DNA of 64,000 bases from Micrococcus porci (GTDB lineage Bacteria > Actinomycetota > Actinomycetes > Actinomycetales > Micrococcaceae), in the NCBI RefSeq assembly GCF_020097155.1, contig NZ_CP083691.1, positions 2,108,001 through 2,172,000 on the forward strand, written 5' to 3'. Positions 1-7,843 of the stretch are shown here, piece by piece. Position numbers and translations under genes: made by a program. Below the pieces are notes generated by a model that worked only from the letters and a program-made list of their open reading frames with translations, had not been told where the DNA came from and ran no database searches. Numbering within the stretch: position 1 is the first letter of the stretch; each line of letters begins with the position of its first letter.

Positions 1-268
1 CCGCCGAGTCCACACCGTCCTGCCGGACCCGACAGTACTGCCGGCCACGCCAGTCCACCGCGAACGGGACCCACCCCTCCGTGAACCCGGGCGGGAAGTG
101 GAAGGCGAGCAGGCGGGCCGCCTCGGACCCGGACTCGTGCGTGTGGAACCGCAGCAGCCCGTGCTCCAGGGTGGCGCCCGCGAGACCCGCCGCGCCGATG
201 CGCCCGTCCAGGTCCTCGTCCCGGTAGGGCTGCGCGTCCGGGACGCGGCTCATGATCGTCAATGCCAT
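1..268 (-). CDS. Partial immunity-like protein (possible T6SS Tdi1/DUF1851 or SMI1-like family)
   Basis: The 5' part of a gene that runs off the left edge; 89 codons are visible. The ATG at 268 is preceded by a GAGGGGGAG ribosome binding site about 10 nt upstream, whereas the internal ATG at 253 has none. The visible protein is small and acidic. A late segment reading VPFAVDWRGRQY resembles the F-x-x-DWLGRQ stretch of DUF1851/Tdi1-type proteins, which often act as immunity proteins of polymorphic toxins. It lies downstream of, and in the same direction as, a toxin gene and a second candidate immunity gene, and such tandem immunity genes are common in toxin loci. The family assignment is from memory of the motif and is tentative; the C-terminus is not visible. 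Confidence 0.5.
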   Translation of the reverse strand, partial: MALTIMSRVPDAQPYRDEDLDGRIGAAGLAGATLEHGLLRFHTHESGSEAARLLAFHFPPGFTEGWVPFAVDWRGRQYCRVRQDGVDSA

Positions 269-408
269 GGTCGTGGCGCTCCCCCTCGATGCGGACGGCG
301 TACCGCCCCATGTCGATCCGATGTTCCCGTTCACCCTGCCACGGATGCCCCCGGCCGGTGGAGTGACGCGGAGCGCCTCAGCGGACGTCGGGCCCGAGCC
401 CCCTGCCA

Positions 409-1146
409 TCAGGCCGACACGAACCCCGTGAACTCCACCGGCAAGTCGACGCGCGGATCCTCCGTCAGGGGCGCCTGCTCCAACGGCAGACCCAAACGGG
501 CACGCACCACACCCACATGCCAAGCCACTTCGCGCTCAATCCGCTCCCGCTCCCACCCGTAGTCATTCATCCACGGCACATCCCGCGCCACCAACAACCA
601 CGTCAACCCGTCCAGGATCATGCGCACCGCCACCACGTAGTTCGAGGGCGTCACCTTCATCGCACCCTCCAGGTCCCCCTTCTCATCGAAGGCAATCCCT
701 GCATACTCCTTGTCCGAACCGAAATTGAAGCTCACTCGCGGAATGTGCGCCTCCGGACCCGGCTCCGAGTTCGGCGGAGCATCGAACACCTCAGCCCACC
801 CCGAAAGCCCCACCCGCTGCGCACACCACCTGTTCACCACCCGCCGCGACTCCATCTTCGTCGACCGCGCCGGCTTCACCGCCTCCTCCATCAACAGATC
901 CCCCCGGAACAACGGCACCAACGCCTCACGCTCCCCCGCCAACGCCAACAACAACGCGAACTGGAAATGCGCATCCGAGAACTCGTTCTCCCCCAACTCC
1001 ACCCCCGGCCGACGCCCCAAGAACTTCTTCACACCCTTCGGCGTGTCTTTGGAGAGAAGCTTCGGGAACCTCTTCCACTCCCGCCCCGCAGCAACCAGCA
1101 ACCCCTCGTCCACCGGCAAGTGCGACTTATAGATCTCCACCGTCAT
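409..1146 (-). CDS. Unknown 245-aa protein, candidate cognate immunity protein
   Basis: I do not recognise the family. The protein is soluble, with no signal peptide or membrane helix, and contains Trp-rich stretches (residues about 185-215). It starts at ATG 1146, preceded by AGGTGAGGAG. That ATG overlaps, as ATGA, the stop codon of the out-of-frame continuation of the toxin gene upstream, so the two genes were built as a translationally coupled pair. Position directly 3' of the nuclease domain is the classic place for the neutralising immunity gene of a polymorphic toxin. Function is inferred from position only. GC content looks lower than in the housekeeping genes to the right, fitting horizontal acquisition. 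Confidence 0.65.
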   Translation of the reverse strand: MTVEIYKSHLPVDEGLLVAAGREWKRFPKLLSKDTPKGVKKFLGRRPGVELGENEFSDAHFQFALLLALAGEREALVPLFRGDLLMEEAVKPARSTKMESRRVVNRWCAQRVGLSGWAEVFDAPPNSEPGPEAHIPRVSFNFGSDKEYAGIAFDEKGDLEGAMKVTPSNYVVAVRMILDGLTWLLVARDVPWMNDYGWERERIEREVAWHVGVVRARLGLPLEQAPLTEDPRVDLPVEFTGFVSA

Positions 1147-1268
1147 CTCCTCACCTCTCCCATGACAACTCTGCTGATCAGTGCGTCATGCGATTCCGCA
1201 CTCAACGCGTCGAGATCGTCGACAGGGCTATAGCCGTACTTATCCCGATGATGCCGCACCTGCGAACC
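1143..1268 (-). other. Out-of-frame C-terminal tail of the HNH toxin
   Basis: This is the -1/+2 continuation of the toxin after the C4 run (plus strand 1267-1270). It encodes SQVRHHRDKYGYSPVDDLDA and a further 22 residues, ending in a TGA that overlaps the downstream ATG. It has no start codon or ribosome binding site of its own. The continuation of the nuclease signature across the frame break, and the exact coupling to the next gene, indicate that it is the ancestral toxin C-terminus. Confidence 0.7.
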
Positions 1269-2832
1269 CCGCACTCCGATTCGCCGACTTCTCCAACCAC
1301 TGCAGATTCTCATGGGCGTCCCGGCCGCCCAGCTGCAGGTCACGTGCGTGGTCAAGGTCGAATCCCTTCATGGCTGCACGGACCGCCCGCTCCTGCGTGT
1401 ACTGCGGCAGTTCGTGCCAGTCAGCGATCTCGCCTCGGGAGCCCTTCGCGGCATTGTGCCGCGTCATCTCGTCCTCGAGCCGCCGGAGAATGTCGTCCTC
1501 CACGCCCTTCAGCAGGGCGGGAGCCTGGTTTCCTCGCAGGTCAGTCACGCGGCCCAGCGCGTAGTCCGGATCCTTCATAAAGTCGGACCGCTTGATCGTG
1601 CGCGCATCCGGCTTCGTGAATCCCAGCCGTTCAGGCGAGCTCACGAACTGCTTGTACTGATCGACCTTGCCGACGAAAGCCTCATAAGACGCCCGACCCT
1701 CAGCCGTGGACAGATCCCACTTCGGACTCGGCCGCATCACCATCGTGCCCTTGCCCTCCACCACACCCGCAGGAAGACCACCACCCCCAGACCGGACCGG
1801 CGACACCCCCTCATCGACCGCGCGGCGCAACACCGAGGAGAACGACTCACCGCTCTTCACCCACATGACACCACCATCGGCGAGCACGCCCACCGCCGGC
1901 ACCTTCGCCAACATCCCATCCGAGAACACCTTGGCCGCCTTGTTCACATCGAACTCCCACACCGTGCGCATCGTGCTCGCCATCGCACCCACCTGCGGAT
2001 GCCGATACGCAAACGCCGACGCCTTCGAGTGCAGCGCATCCGTCACCGCGAACTTCTTGTCACTCAGACCTCGCACGAGGTCCTCCGCCTTAAACGCCAC
2101 CTTGAACTTCGCCGCGGTGCCCAACTCCTTCACAGTGTCCGCAGCACGAGCTGCCTTCCCGAGGACCGACGCCGCCTTGCCCGACTTCGCCGCCACCGAC
2201 GCGCCCTTCACCGCCGCACCACCAGGCACCAGCGCCGTCGCCAGGTCACCCGTGAGCATCCCCGCCGCCTTCGCCGGGTTCTCCTTCCACATCTCCACAT
2301 TCAGCACCGCCTCGCCCACCTGCACCAGACGCTGCCCCGACTGAGCCCGACGCTCATCAGAGACCAGAAGACCCACCGGCGTGGCCGTCACCGCCAGATC
2401 CACCGCCAACGTCCCGATCCCCTTCCACGTGGCCGAGAACGTCTCCCAGTCGAACGGATTCACCATCGCCAGCAGACCCGTCACCGTCCCCTTCAGGGAC
2501 TCCCACACACCCGAGCCGAAATCCACCACGGCATCGGCCACATCCAGGTACCACGGCTTGTCCCACACCGCAGGCATGCCCCATGGGGTCTCCCCCGCAC
2601 CGGACGCCGAGTTCAGCATCTCGCGGGACATCCCGTATGCCTCAGACCCCGCCGGCGGCGCCGACCCGTCCGCGGAGACCTGCACGTACCGCGTCCCCCC
2701 GTACAGCGCGTTGATCGCGTTCGCGCACGTCATCTCCGCCGTCTGATGGCGCGAGATCAGCCCGTTCATGCCGTCCGGCCGTCGCCTAGGGGGATCGGAC
2801 TCGTCGGCCCGGCTCTCTAGACTGCTGGCCAT
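1240..2832 (-). CDS. Polymorphic toxin with C-terminal HNH-type nuclease domain, frameshifted near its 3' end
   Basis: A long Ala-rich protein with no obvious enzymatic N-terminus, a hydrophobic stretch (residues about 100-165) and a C-terminal nuclease module. The core of that module, from about residue 489, reads DLDHARDLQLGGRDAHENLQ followed by a NRSAG signature. The D-H...LQLGG...N...NRS pattern is typical of HNH nuclease toxins in WXG/ESX-exported or RHS-type polymorphic toxins. The frame stops at 1240 after FAGAASSG. Removing one G from the GGGG run at 1267-1270 restores a frame that continues with SQVRHHRDKYGY and ends at 1143, coupled to the next gene. The true start is uncertain: ATG 2832 has GGAGG only 3 nt away, while ATG 2769 begins the stretch that looks conserved. 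No WXG100-like export domain is present, so the 5' end may be truncated. Confidence 0.75.
   Translation of the reverse strand: MASSLESRADESDPPRRRPDGMNGLISRHQTAEMTCANAINALYGGTRYVQVSADGSAPPAGSEAYGMSREMLNSASGAGETPWGMPAVWDKPWYLDVADAVVDFGSGVWESLKGTVTGLLAMVNPFDWETFSATWKGIGTLAVDLAVTATPVGLLVSDERRAQSGQRLVQVGEAVLNVEMWKENPAKAAGMLTGDLATALVPGGAAVKGASVAAKSGKAASVLGKAARAADTVKELGTAAKFKVAFKAEDLVRGLSDKKFAVTDALHSKASAFAYRHPQVGAMASTMRTVWEFDVNKAAKVFSDGMLAKVPAVGVLADGGVMWVKSGESFSSVLRRAVDEGVSPVRSGGGGLPAGVVEGKGTMVMRPSPKWDLSTAEGRASYEAFVGKVDQYKQFVSSPERLGFTKPDARTIKRSDFMKDPDYALGRVTDLRGNQAPALLKGVEDDILRRLEDEMTRHNAAKGSRGEIADWHELPQYTQERAVRAAMKGFDLDHARDLQLGGRDAHENLQWLEKSANRSAGFAGAASSG
2818..2823 (+). promoter_or_regulatory. Leaderless-type -10 (TAGACT)
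   Basis: TAGACT ends 7 nt before ATG 2831, so transcription would start at or next to the ATG. It faces the two acetyltransferase genes and lies inside the 5' extension of the toxin frame. Confidence 0.5.
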
Positions 2833-2908
2833 GAGCCTCCACAGCCCGTTCAGCGCGATCCTCCGGGGGGCCGCGCCCGCGCTCAGCGGTTCCGGCCAGG
2901 CGGTATGA
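2831..2908 (+). CDS. Possible 25-aa leaderless upstream ORF
   Basis: ATG to TGA, 25 codons, immediately after a TAGACT -10 element with no leader. Its TGA (2906-2908) is 4 nt before the GTG of the acetyltransferase at 2913, which has only a weak ribosome binding site. Translation of the short ORF could therefore feed ribosomes to the next gene. The peptide (MSLHSPFSAILRG...) matches nothing I know. It may also be the relic of a gene start left by rearrangement. Confidence 0.35.
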   Translation: MSLHSPFSAILRGAAPALSGSGQAV

Positions 2909-2912
2909 GGGC

Positions 2913-3446
2913 GTGGAGATCACCCTCCGTCCTGCGTCGCCGGGCGACGCCGAGGAGCTGGCCGCCCTGACCCTCGCCCAACGAGAGCATCTGGCACCGT
3001 GGGAGCCCGAGCGCGGGCCCGGCTGGTTCACCGTGGACGGCCAGCGACACGCGCTCCGGGCCGCCGACGCCGACCGGGCGGCAGACCGGGCCCACGCGTT
3101 CGTCATCGTGGGCGCGTCCGGGGCCATCGTGGGCCGACTGACGCTGGCGAGCGTCGTGCGGGGCGCGGCCCAGTTCTGCTCGATCGGCTACTGGGTGGCC
3201 CACGAGGCCACCGGGAGGGGCATCGCCGGCGAGGCGGTGCGGAGGGGCGTGGCCCTTGCTTTCGGGCCGCTGCGTCTGCACCGCGTGCAGGCCGAGGTCC
3301 TGCCCCACAACCACGCCTCGATCCGCGTCCTGGAGAAGGCCGGGTTCCTCTCGTACGGCCGCGCACCCGAGTACCTGAGGATCGCCGGACGCTGGCAGGA
3401 CCACCTCCTGTACCAGCGGGTGAACCCCGACTGGCGCCCCGCGTGA
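2913..3446 (+). CDS. GNAT family N-acetyltransferase (RimJ/RimL type)
   Basis: A 177-aa acetyltransferase of the RimJ/RimL/SpeG branch, which uses acetyl-CoA to acetylate N-terminal or side-chain amines. The N-terminus ITLRPASPGDAEEL is the typical beta1 strand and helix. A central segment IGYWVAHEATGRGIAGEAV carries the Q/R-x-x-G-x-G/A acetyl-CoA loop, here ATGRGIA. The later VLPHNHASIRVLEKAGF is the classic motif B with N-x-x-S. Length is normal. It starts with GTG 2913 and its stop overlaps the GTG of the next acetyltransferase (GTGA), so the two are cotranslated. The substrate cannot be told from sequence. Confidence 0.88.
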   Translation: MEITLRPASPGDAEELAALTLAQREHLAPWEPERGPGWFTVDGQRHALRAADADRAADRAHAFVIVGASGAIVGRLTLASVVRGAAQFCSIGYWVAHEATGRGIAGEAVRRGVALAFGPLRLHRVQAEVLPHNHASIRVLEKAGFLSYGRAPEYLRIAGRWQDHLLYQRVNPDWRPA

Positions 3447-3970
3447 TCGCGTCCTATGCCCGGTGGCAGCCGGAGGATCACGGGACGCCCCGGGCCGACG
3501 TGCTGATCCGGCCCGTCCGGCCTCACGACGTCCCCGCCCTCGCGCGGGTGATGGCCGCACGGGGTGGAGCCCCCGAGACGCACACTGACGCGGCCGCACT
3601 GCTGCTGGACCGTGCGCCCGTCCTCCTCCTCGCGGTCGCCGAGGACGGCGGGGGCGACGCCCTCGGCTGGTCAGGTGCGCTCCAGACGTCCGTGCATCCG
3701 GGTGAGCACCCCGTCTGGCTCACCGCGGGCCTCACCGTGGTTCCGCAGGCCCGCCGAGCCGGCGTCGGACTGCGCCTGCTGCACGCCGTGGCGGAGGCGG
3801 TCCGGACCTCCCGGATCGAGACCGGCCCCCTCCACAGCGTGGTGAACACCCGCAACCGGGCCTCCCTCGCGCTGCACGCACGGGCCGGGTTCCAGGAGAC
3901 GGCGAGTGGCCCGCGGTTCGCGGGCATCGAGTTCGACGGCGGCGACGGCGTCCTGCTGCGCCGGAGGTGA
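3443..3970 (+). CDS. GNAT family N-acetyltransferase
   Basis: A 175-aa acetyltransferase whose GTG start overlaps the preceding stop by 4 nt. VLIRPVRPHDVPALARVM forms the N-terminal beta1-alpha1. LTVVPQARRAGVGLRLL is the acetyl-CoA pyrophosphate-binding loop (R-R-A-G-V-G). NTRNRASLALHARAGFQE is the C-terminal motif. It follows another GNAT as a pair, which suggests either a shared pathway or tandem divergence. The substrate is unknown. The gene ends just before a strong hairpin. Confidence 0.85.
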   Translation: MIASYARWQPEDHGTPRADVLIRPVRPHDVPALARVMAARGGAPETHTDAAALLLDRAPVLLLAVAEDGGGDALGWSGALQTSVHPGEHPVWLTAGLTVVPQARRAGVGLRLLHAVAEAVRTSRIETGPLHSVVNTRNRASLALHARAGFQETASGPRFAGIEFDGGDGVLLRRR

Positions 3971-3998
3971 CGCCCTCCGAGCCAGCCCGAGACGGCGA

Positions 3999-4037
3999 GG
4001 GCCGGGACGGGCGCCCGTTCGGCGTCCGTCCCGGCCC
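3999..4037. terminator. Bidirectional hairpin between convergent genes
   Basis: An inverted repeat (GGGCCGGGACGG with CCGTCCCGGCCC) with a loop of about 14 nt lies between the second acetyltransferase and ybdD, which converge. There is no clear T-tract, as usual at this GC content. Confidence 0.65.
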
Positions 4038-4051
4038 CCGCCGGCACCCGG

Positions 4052-4234
4052 TCAGCAGCAGCGGCTGCCGGGGTTCGCGTCCTGCCTGGCGTACTCGTCC
4101 CGCCAGAACTCGCGCTCCGTCATCGGGACCTCGCCCGGGTGGTGCGCCCGGTGGTGGGCGAGGTACGCGTCGTACTTGCCCTCCCCCGTCAGCTGGCGCA
4201 CCCACCAGCGGGTGCTCGCCCAGATGCCGGCCAC
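4052..4234 (-). CDS. ybdD: YbdD/YjiX family small protein
   Basis: A 60-aa protein of the YbdD/YjiX (DUF466) family, which is nearly always encoded right after CstA-type transporters and is thought to assist pyruvate or peptide uptake. Features seen: WWVRQLTGEGKYDAYLAHH, then HPGEVPMTEREFWRDEYARQ, ending in CC. The family ends in CC often. The GTG start is 1 nt after the cstA stop, so translation is coupled. The gene is followed by a hairpin. Confidence 0.9.
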   Translation of the reverse strand: MAGIWASTRWWVRQLTGEGKYDAYLAHHRAHHPGEVPMTEREFWRDEYARQDANPGSRCC

Positions 4235-4235
4235 G

Positions 4236-6497
4236 TCAGTGTCCTCGCACCGGCTGCCGGTCGGCCGGCAGCGCGTCCCACTGCGCCTGGATCTCCTTCT
4301 CCGCCGGGGTGGCCGTCAGGCCGGCCGGGGCGAAGCGCCGCGAGGGCACGTACGGGTCCTGGTGGTCCACGACCTCCGTGGAGCGGAACGCGCGCACCGT
4401 GGCCACGATCGACGAGGTGATCACGATCAGCGCGAGCGCCAGGAAGAGGACGGACAGCGTGCCCTGCACGAACGTGTTGCGGACCACGGCCTCCATGGCC
4501 GGCACCGTCGTGGCGGCACCGAAGCTCGTCTTCCCGGCGGCCAGCGCGTCCTGGAACGCACGGTGCTGCGCCCAGTAGCCCACGGCCGGCACCGGGGAGA
4601 AGATCTTGTGGAGCGACGCCACGGTGGTCACCACAGTGATGAACGCCAGCGGGAGCGCCACGATCCACAGGCCCTTGAAGGTGCGGCGCTTGGCCACGAT
4701 CGCCATGACCACGGCCAGGGCGATCGAGGCCAGCAGCTGATTGGCGATGCCGAACAGCGGGAACAGCGTGTTGATGCCGCCCAGCGGATCCGTCACACCC
4801 ATGACCAGGACCGCGCCCCAGGCCGCCACCATGACGGCGGTCGCCAGCCAGGCGCCCGGCGTCCAGTTGTGGTCCTTGAACTTCGGGAAGACGTTGCCCA
4901 GGGTGTCCTGGAGCATGAAGCGGGCCACGCGCGTGCCGGCGTCGACCGCGGTGAGGATGAAGAGCGCCTCGAACATGATGGCGAAGTGGTACCAGAAGCC
5001 CATGAGGGCGTCCCCGCCGATCAACTGCCCCATGATCTGGGCGAGGCCGACGGCCAGGGTGGGGGCGCCGCCGGTACGGGAGACCACGGTCTCCTCCCCC
5101 ACCTGATTCGCCAGGGTGGTCAGCTGGTCCGGGGTGAGGTCCGCGTTCGCCAGGCCCAGCCCGTTGACCCACGCGACGGCGGAGTCCACGGCGCCTCCGG
5201 TCAGGGCGGTGGGCGCGTTCATGGCGAAGTACACGCCGCGGTCGATGGTCACGGCCGCCACGAGCGCCATGATGGCGACGAACGCCTCCATGAGCATGCC
5301 GCCGTAGCCGATGAAGCGCGTCTGACGCTCCTTCTCCACCATCTTCGGCGTGGTGCCGGAGGCGATCAGCGCGTGGAAGCCGGACAGGGCGCCGCACGCG
5401 ATGGTGACGAACAGGAACGGGAACAGCGAACCCGCCCACACCGGGCCGGCCTGACCGCCGGCGAACTCCGAGAACGCCGGGGCCTGGACGCGCGGCTGGA
5501 CGATGACGATGGCGATGGCCAGGCCGGCGATCACGCCGATCTTCATGAAGGTGGACAGGTAGTCGCGGGGGGCCAGGAGCAGCCACACGGGCAGCACGGC
5601 GGCCACGAAGCCGTAGACGATCACGGCCCACGCCAGGGTGACGCGGTCCAGGGTGAACAGGGCGGCGCCCCACGGCGTCTCGGCGATGAAGCCGCCGCCG
5701 ATGATGGCGGCCAGCAGCAGCACGAAGCCGATGATCGAGACCTCGGTGATGGCGCCCGGGCGCAGGTAGCGCAGGTACAGGCCCATGAAGAGGGCGATCG
5801 GGATGGTCATGCCCACGGAGAACACGCCCCACGGGGAGTCGCCGAGGGCGTTGACCACGATCAAGGCGAGGATCGCGGTGATGATCACCATGATCAGCAG
5901 GGTCGCGATGATCGCGGCGGTGCCGCCGATCCGTCCGAGCTCGTCGCGGGCCATCTGGCCCAGGGAGCGGCCGCCGCGGCGCATGGAGAAGAAGAGCACC
6001 AGGTAGTCCTGGACGGCACCCGCGAGGATCACGCCGACGATGATCCAGATGGTGCCGGGCAGGTAGCCCATCTGCGCGGCGAGCACGGGGCCCACCAGGG
6101 GGCCGGCGCCGGCGATCGCGGCGAAGTGGTGGCCGAAGAGGACGCGCCGGTCCGTGGCCACGAAGTCGCGGCCGTCCGCGTTGTACTCGGCCGGGGTGGC
6201 GCGCGTGTCGTCCGGGCGGACGATCGCCCGCTCCACGTACTTGGAGTAGAAGCGGTAGCCGATGAGGAAGGTGCTCACTGCGGCGAACACGAACCAGATG
6301 GCGTTGATGGACTCGCCGCGGTGCAGGGCCAGCATGGTCCAAGCGACGGCGCCGAGCAGGGCGATCACGGCCCAGACCGCGACGCGCGCGGGCGTCCAGC
6401 GCTGCTCGTGGGGCGCCTCCACGGGCGGCAGGCCGTCCGGGCGCGCGTCGTGCGGCGCGCTCCCCCCGGTGGGGATGACTGAGCGGGTCGAGCTCAC
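4236..6497 (-). CDS. cstA: Carbon starvation protein A (peptide/pyruvate transporter)
   Basis: A 753-aa polytopic membrane protein of the CstA family. Members take up peptides or pyruvate by an H+-coupled mechanism, classically when carbon is scarce. The N-terminal CstA domain (residues about 45-440) includes FGHHFAAIAGAGPLVGPVLAAQMGY near residue 120, the most conserved stretch of the family. GTTPKMVEKERQTRFIGYGGM lies mid-protein and GGINTLFPLFGIANQLLA near residue 590. About 16-18 hydrophobic segments are visible. It starts with GTG 6497 behind AGAGGAG at 6-nt spacing. Cotranscription with ybdD is clear. Regulation is not evident from sequence. Confidence 0.95.
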   Translation of the reverse strand: MSSTRSVIPTGGSAPHDARPDGLPPVEAPHEQRWTPARVAVWAVIALLGAVAWTMLALHRGESINAIWFVFAAVSTFLIGYRFYSKYVERAIVRPDDTRATPAEYNADGRDFVATDRRVLFGHHFAAIAGAGPLVGPVLAAQMGYLPGTIWIIVGVILAGAVQDYLVLFFSMRRGGRSLGQMARDELGRIGGTAAIIATLLIMVIITAILALIVVNALGDSPWGVFSVGMTIPIALFMGLYLRYLRPGAITEVSIIGFVLLLAAIIGGGFIAETPWGAALFTLDRVTLAWAVIVYGFVAAVLPVWLLLAPRDYLSTFMKIGVIAGLAIAIVIVQPRVQAPAFSEFAGGQAGPVWAGSLFPFLFVTIACGALSGFHALIASGTTPKMVEKERQTRFIGYGGMLMEAFVAIMALVAAVTIDRGVYFAMNAPTALTGGAVDSAVAWVNGLGLANADLTPDQLTTLANQVGEETVVSRTGGAPTLAVGLAQIMGQLIGGDALMGFWYHFAIMFEALFILTAVDAGTRVARFMLQDTLGNVFPKFKDHNWTPGAWLATAVMVAAWGAVLVMGVTDPLGGINTLFPLFGIANQLLASIALAVVMAIVAKRRTFKGLWIVALPLAFITVVTTVASLHKIFSPVPAVGYWAQHRAFQDALAAGKTSFGAATTVPAMEAVVRNTFVQGTLSVLFLALALIVITSSIVATVRAFRSTEVVDHQDPYVPSRRFAPAGLTATPAEKEIQAQWDALPADRQPVRGH

Positions 6498-6590
6498 GGA
6501 GAACTCCTCTGTTCACGAAGCGAGGGAATGACCGGTCGAGTGTCTCATGCGTCACGCCCGGTGCGGCGTGGACCCCCACCCGGTGACAGC

Positions 6591-6622
6591 GCCGCCCCGG
6601 AGCCGAGGGGCTCCGGGGCGGC
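6591..6622. terminator. Perfect 14-bp hairpin downstream of ilvE
   Basis: Arms 6591-6604 and 6609-6622 are exact inverted repeats with a GAGG loop. It sits 47 nt after the ilvE stop (minus strand) and about 95 nt upstream of cstA, so it likely ends ilvE transcription. Confidence 0.75.
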
Positions 6623-6669
6623 GTGGTGTCCCGCGCCGGCGACGACGTCGGCGGGCAGGTCCGGCGGGC

Positions 6670-7761
6670 TCAGACCAGCCGGTGCATCCAGCCGTAGCGG
6701 TCCTCCACCGTGCCGGTCTGGATGCCCTCGAGCTCGGCGCGGATCTTCATGGCCACCTCGGTGCCGCCGGTGGACTCGATCACGTCGTCGCCGTCCAGCA
6801 GCCGGCCGATCGGGGTGACCACGGCGGCGGTGCCACAGGCGAACACCTCCGTGATGGCACCGGTGCGCACGCCCTCGGCCCACTCGGCGAGGGTCACGCG
6901 GCGCTCCTCGACGCTCATCCCCATGTCCCGGCCGAGCTGGAGGATCGAGGAGCGGGTGACGCCCTCGAGGATGGTGCCGGTGAGCTCGGGGGTGACGAGC
7001 CGGCCGTCGGCGTGCACGAAGAACACGTTCATGCCGCCGAGCTCCTCGATCGCGTCGTCGTGGTACTGGTCGAGGAACACGACCTGGTCGGCGCCCTTGG
7101 CCGCGGCCTGCAGCTGGGGCAGCAGCGAGGCGGCGTAGTTGCCGCCGGTCTTGGCCGCGCCCATGCCGCCCTTGCCGGCGCGGGCGTAGTCGCGCGAGAC
7201 CCAGATGGTCACCGGCGTGAGCTCGCCGCCGAAGTAGTTGCCGGCCGGGGAGGCGATCACCATGTACCGCACCTGCCGGGCCGGGCGGACGCCGAGGAAC
7301 GCCTCCGAGGCGAACATGAAGGGGCGCAGGTAGAGGGACTGGCCCGGGCCGGTGGGCACCCAGGCCTGATCCGCCTCGAGCTGGGCCCGCAGCGAGCCGA
7401 GGAACAGCTCCTCGGGCAGCTCCGGCAGGGCCAGGCGGCGGGCGGAACGGTTCAGGCGGGCCGCGTTGGCCTCGGGGCGGAACGTCCACACCGAGCCGTC
7501 CTCGTGCCCGTAGGCCTTCAGGCCCTCGAAGATCTCCTGGCCGTAGTGCAGCACCGCGGCCGAGGGGTCCAGGGACAGCGGTCCGTAGGGCTCCACGCGG
7601 GCGTCATGCCACGCGCCGCCGTCCTCGTCCCAGGTCCAGTCGATCGAGACCATGTGGTCCGTGAAGACGTTGCCGAAACCGGGGTCCTGGAGGATCTCGA
7701 CGCGCTGCTGATCGGACATCGGGGACAGATGCGGTTGCCGCGTGAACACGGTCTCGGACAC
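6670..7761 (-). CDS. ilvE: Branched-chain amino acid aminotransferase
   Basis: A PLP-dependent class IV aminotransferase of 363 aa, catalysing the final transamination to Val, Ile and Leu. Key parts: [11 protein letters not shown] near residue 75, LRPFMFASE, then [14 protein letters not shown] with the Schiff-base Lys in KTGGNYA near residue 190. [11 protein letters not shown] follows, then [10 protein letters not shown] near the C-terminus. The chosen start is GTG 7761, preceded by GGAGG at 9-nt spacing. An upstream ATG at 7806 lacks a ribosome binding site. It lies in the same direction as leuB and the ilv genes and forms part of a BCAA block, with a hairpin after its stop. Confidence 0.96.
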   Translation of the reverse strand: MSETVFTRQPHLSPMSDQQRVEILQDPGFGNVFTDHMVSIDWTWDEDGGAWHDARVEPYGPLSLDPSAAVLHYGQEIFEGLKAYGHEDGSVWTFRPEANAARLNRSARRLALPELPEELFLGSLRAQLEADQAWVPTGPGQSLYLRPFMFASEAFLGVRPARQVRYMVIASPAGNYFGGELTPVTIWVSRDYARAGKGGMGAAKTGGNYAASLLPQLQAAAKGADQVVFLDQYHDDAIEELGGMNVFFVHADGRLVTPELTGTILEGVTRSSILQLGRDMGMSVEERRVTLAEWAEGVRTGAITEVFACGTAAVVTPIGRLLDGDDVIESTGGTEVAMKIRAELEGIQTGTVEDRYGWMHRLV

Positions 7762-7843
7762 GGTGGGATTCCTCCAGTCGGGAAGGGCGGGTGGGCGTGG
7801 GTTCATGGTAGACCCGCATGCGCGGGCGCGGGTGGCGGGGGTC

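Noticed and set aside
3906..6482. A plus-strand open frame of 858 codons opposite cstA
   Set aside because: It is antisense to a clear transporter gene and has low-complexity composition, so it is an artefact of high GC.
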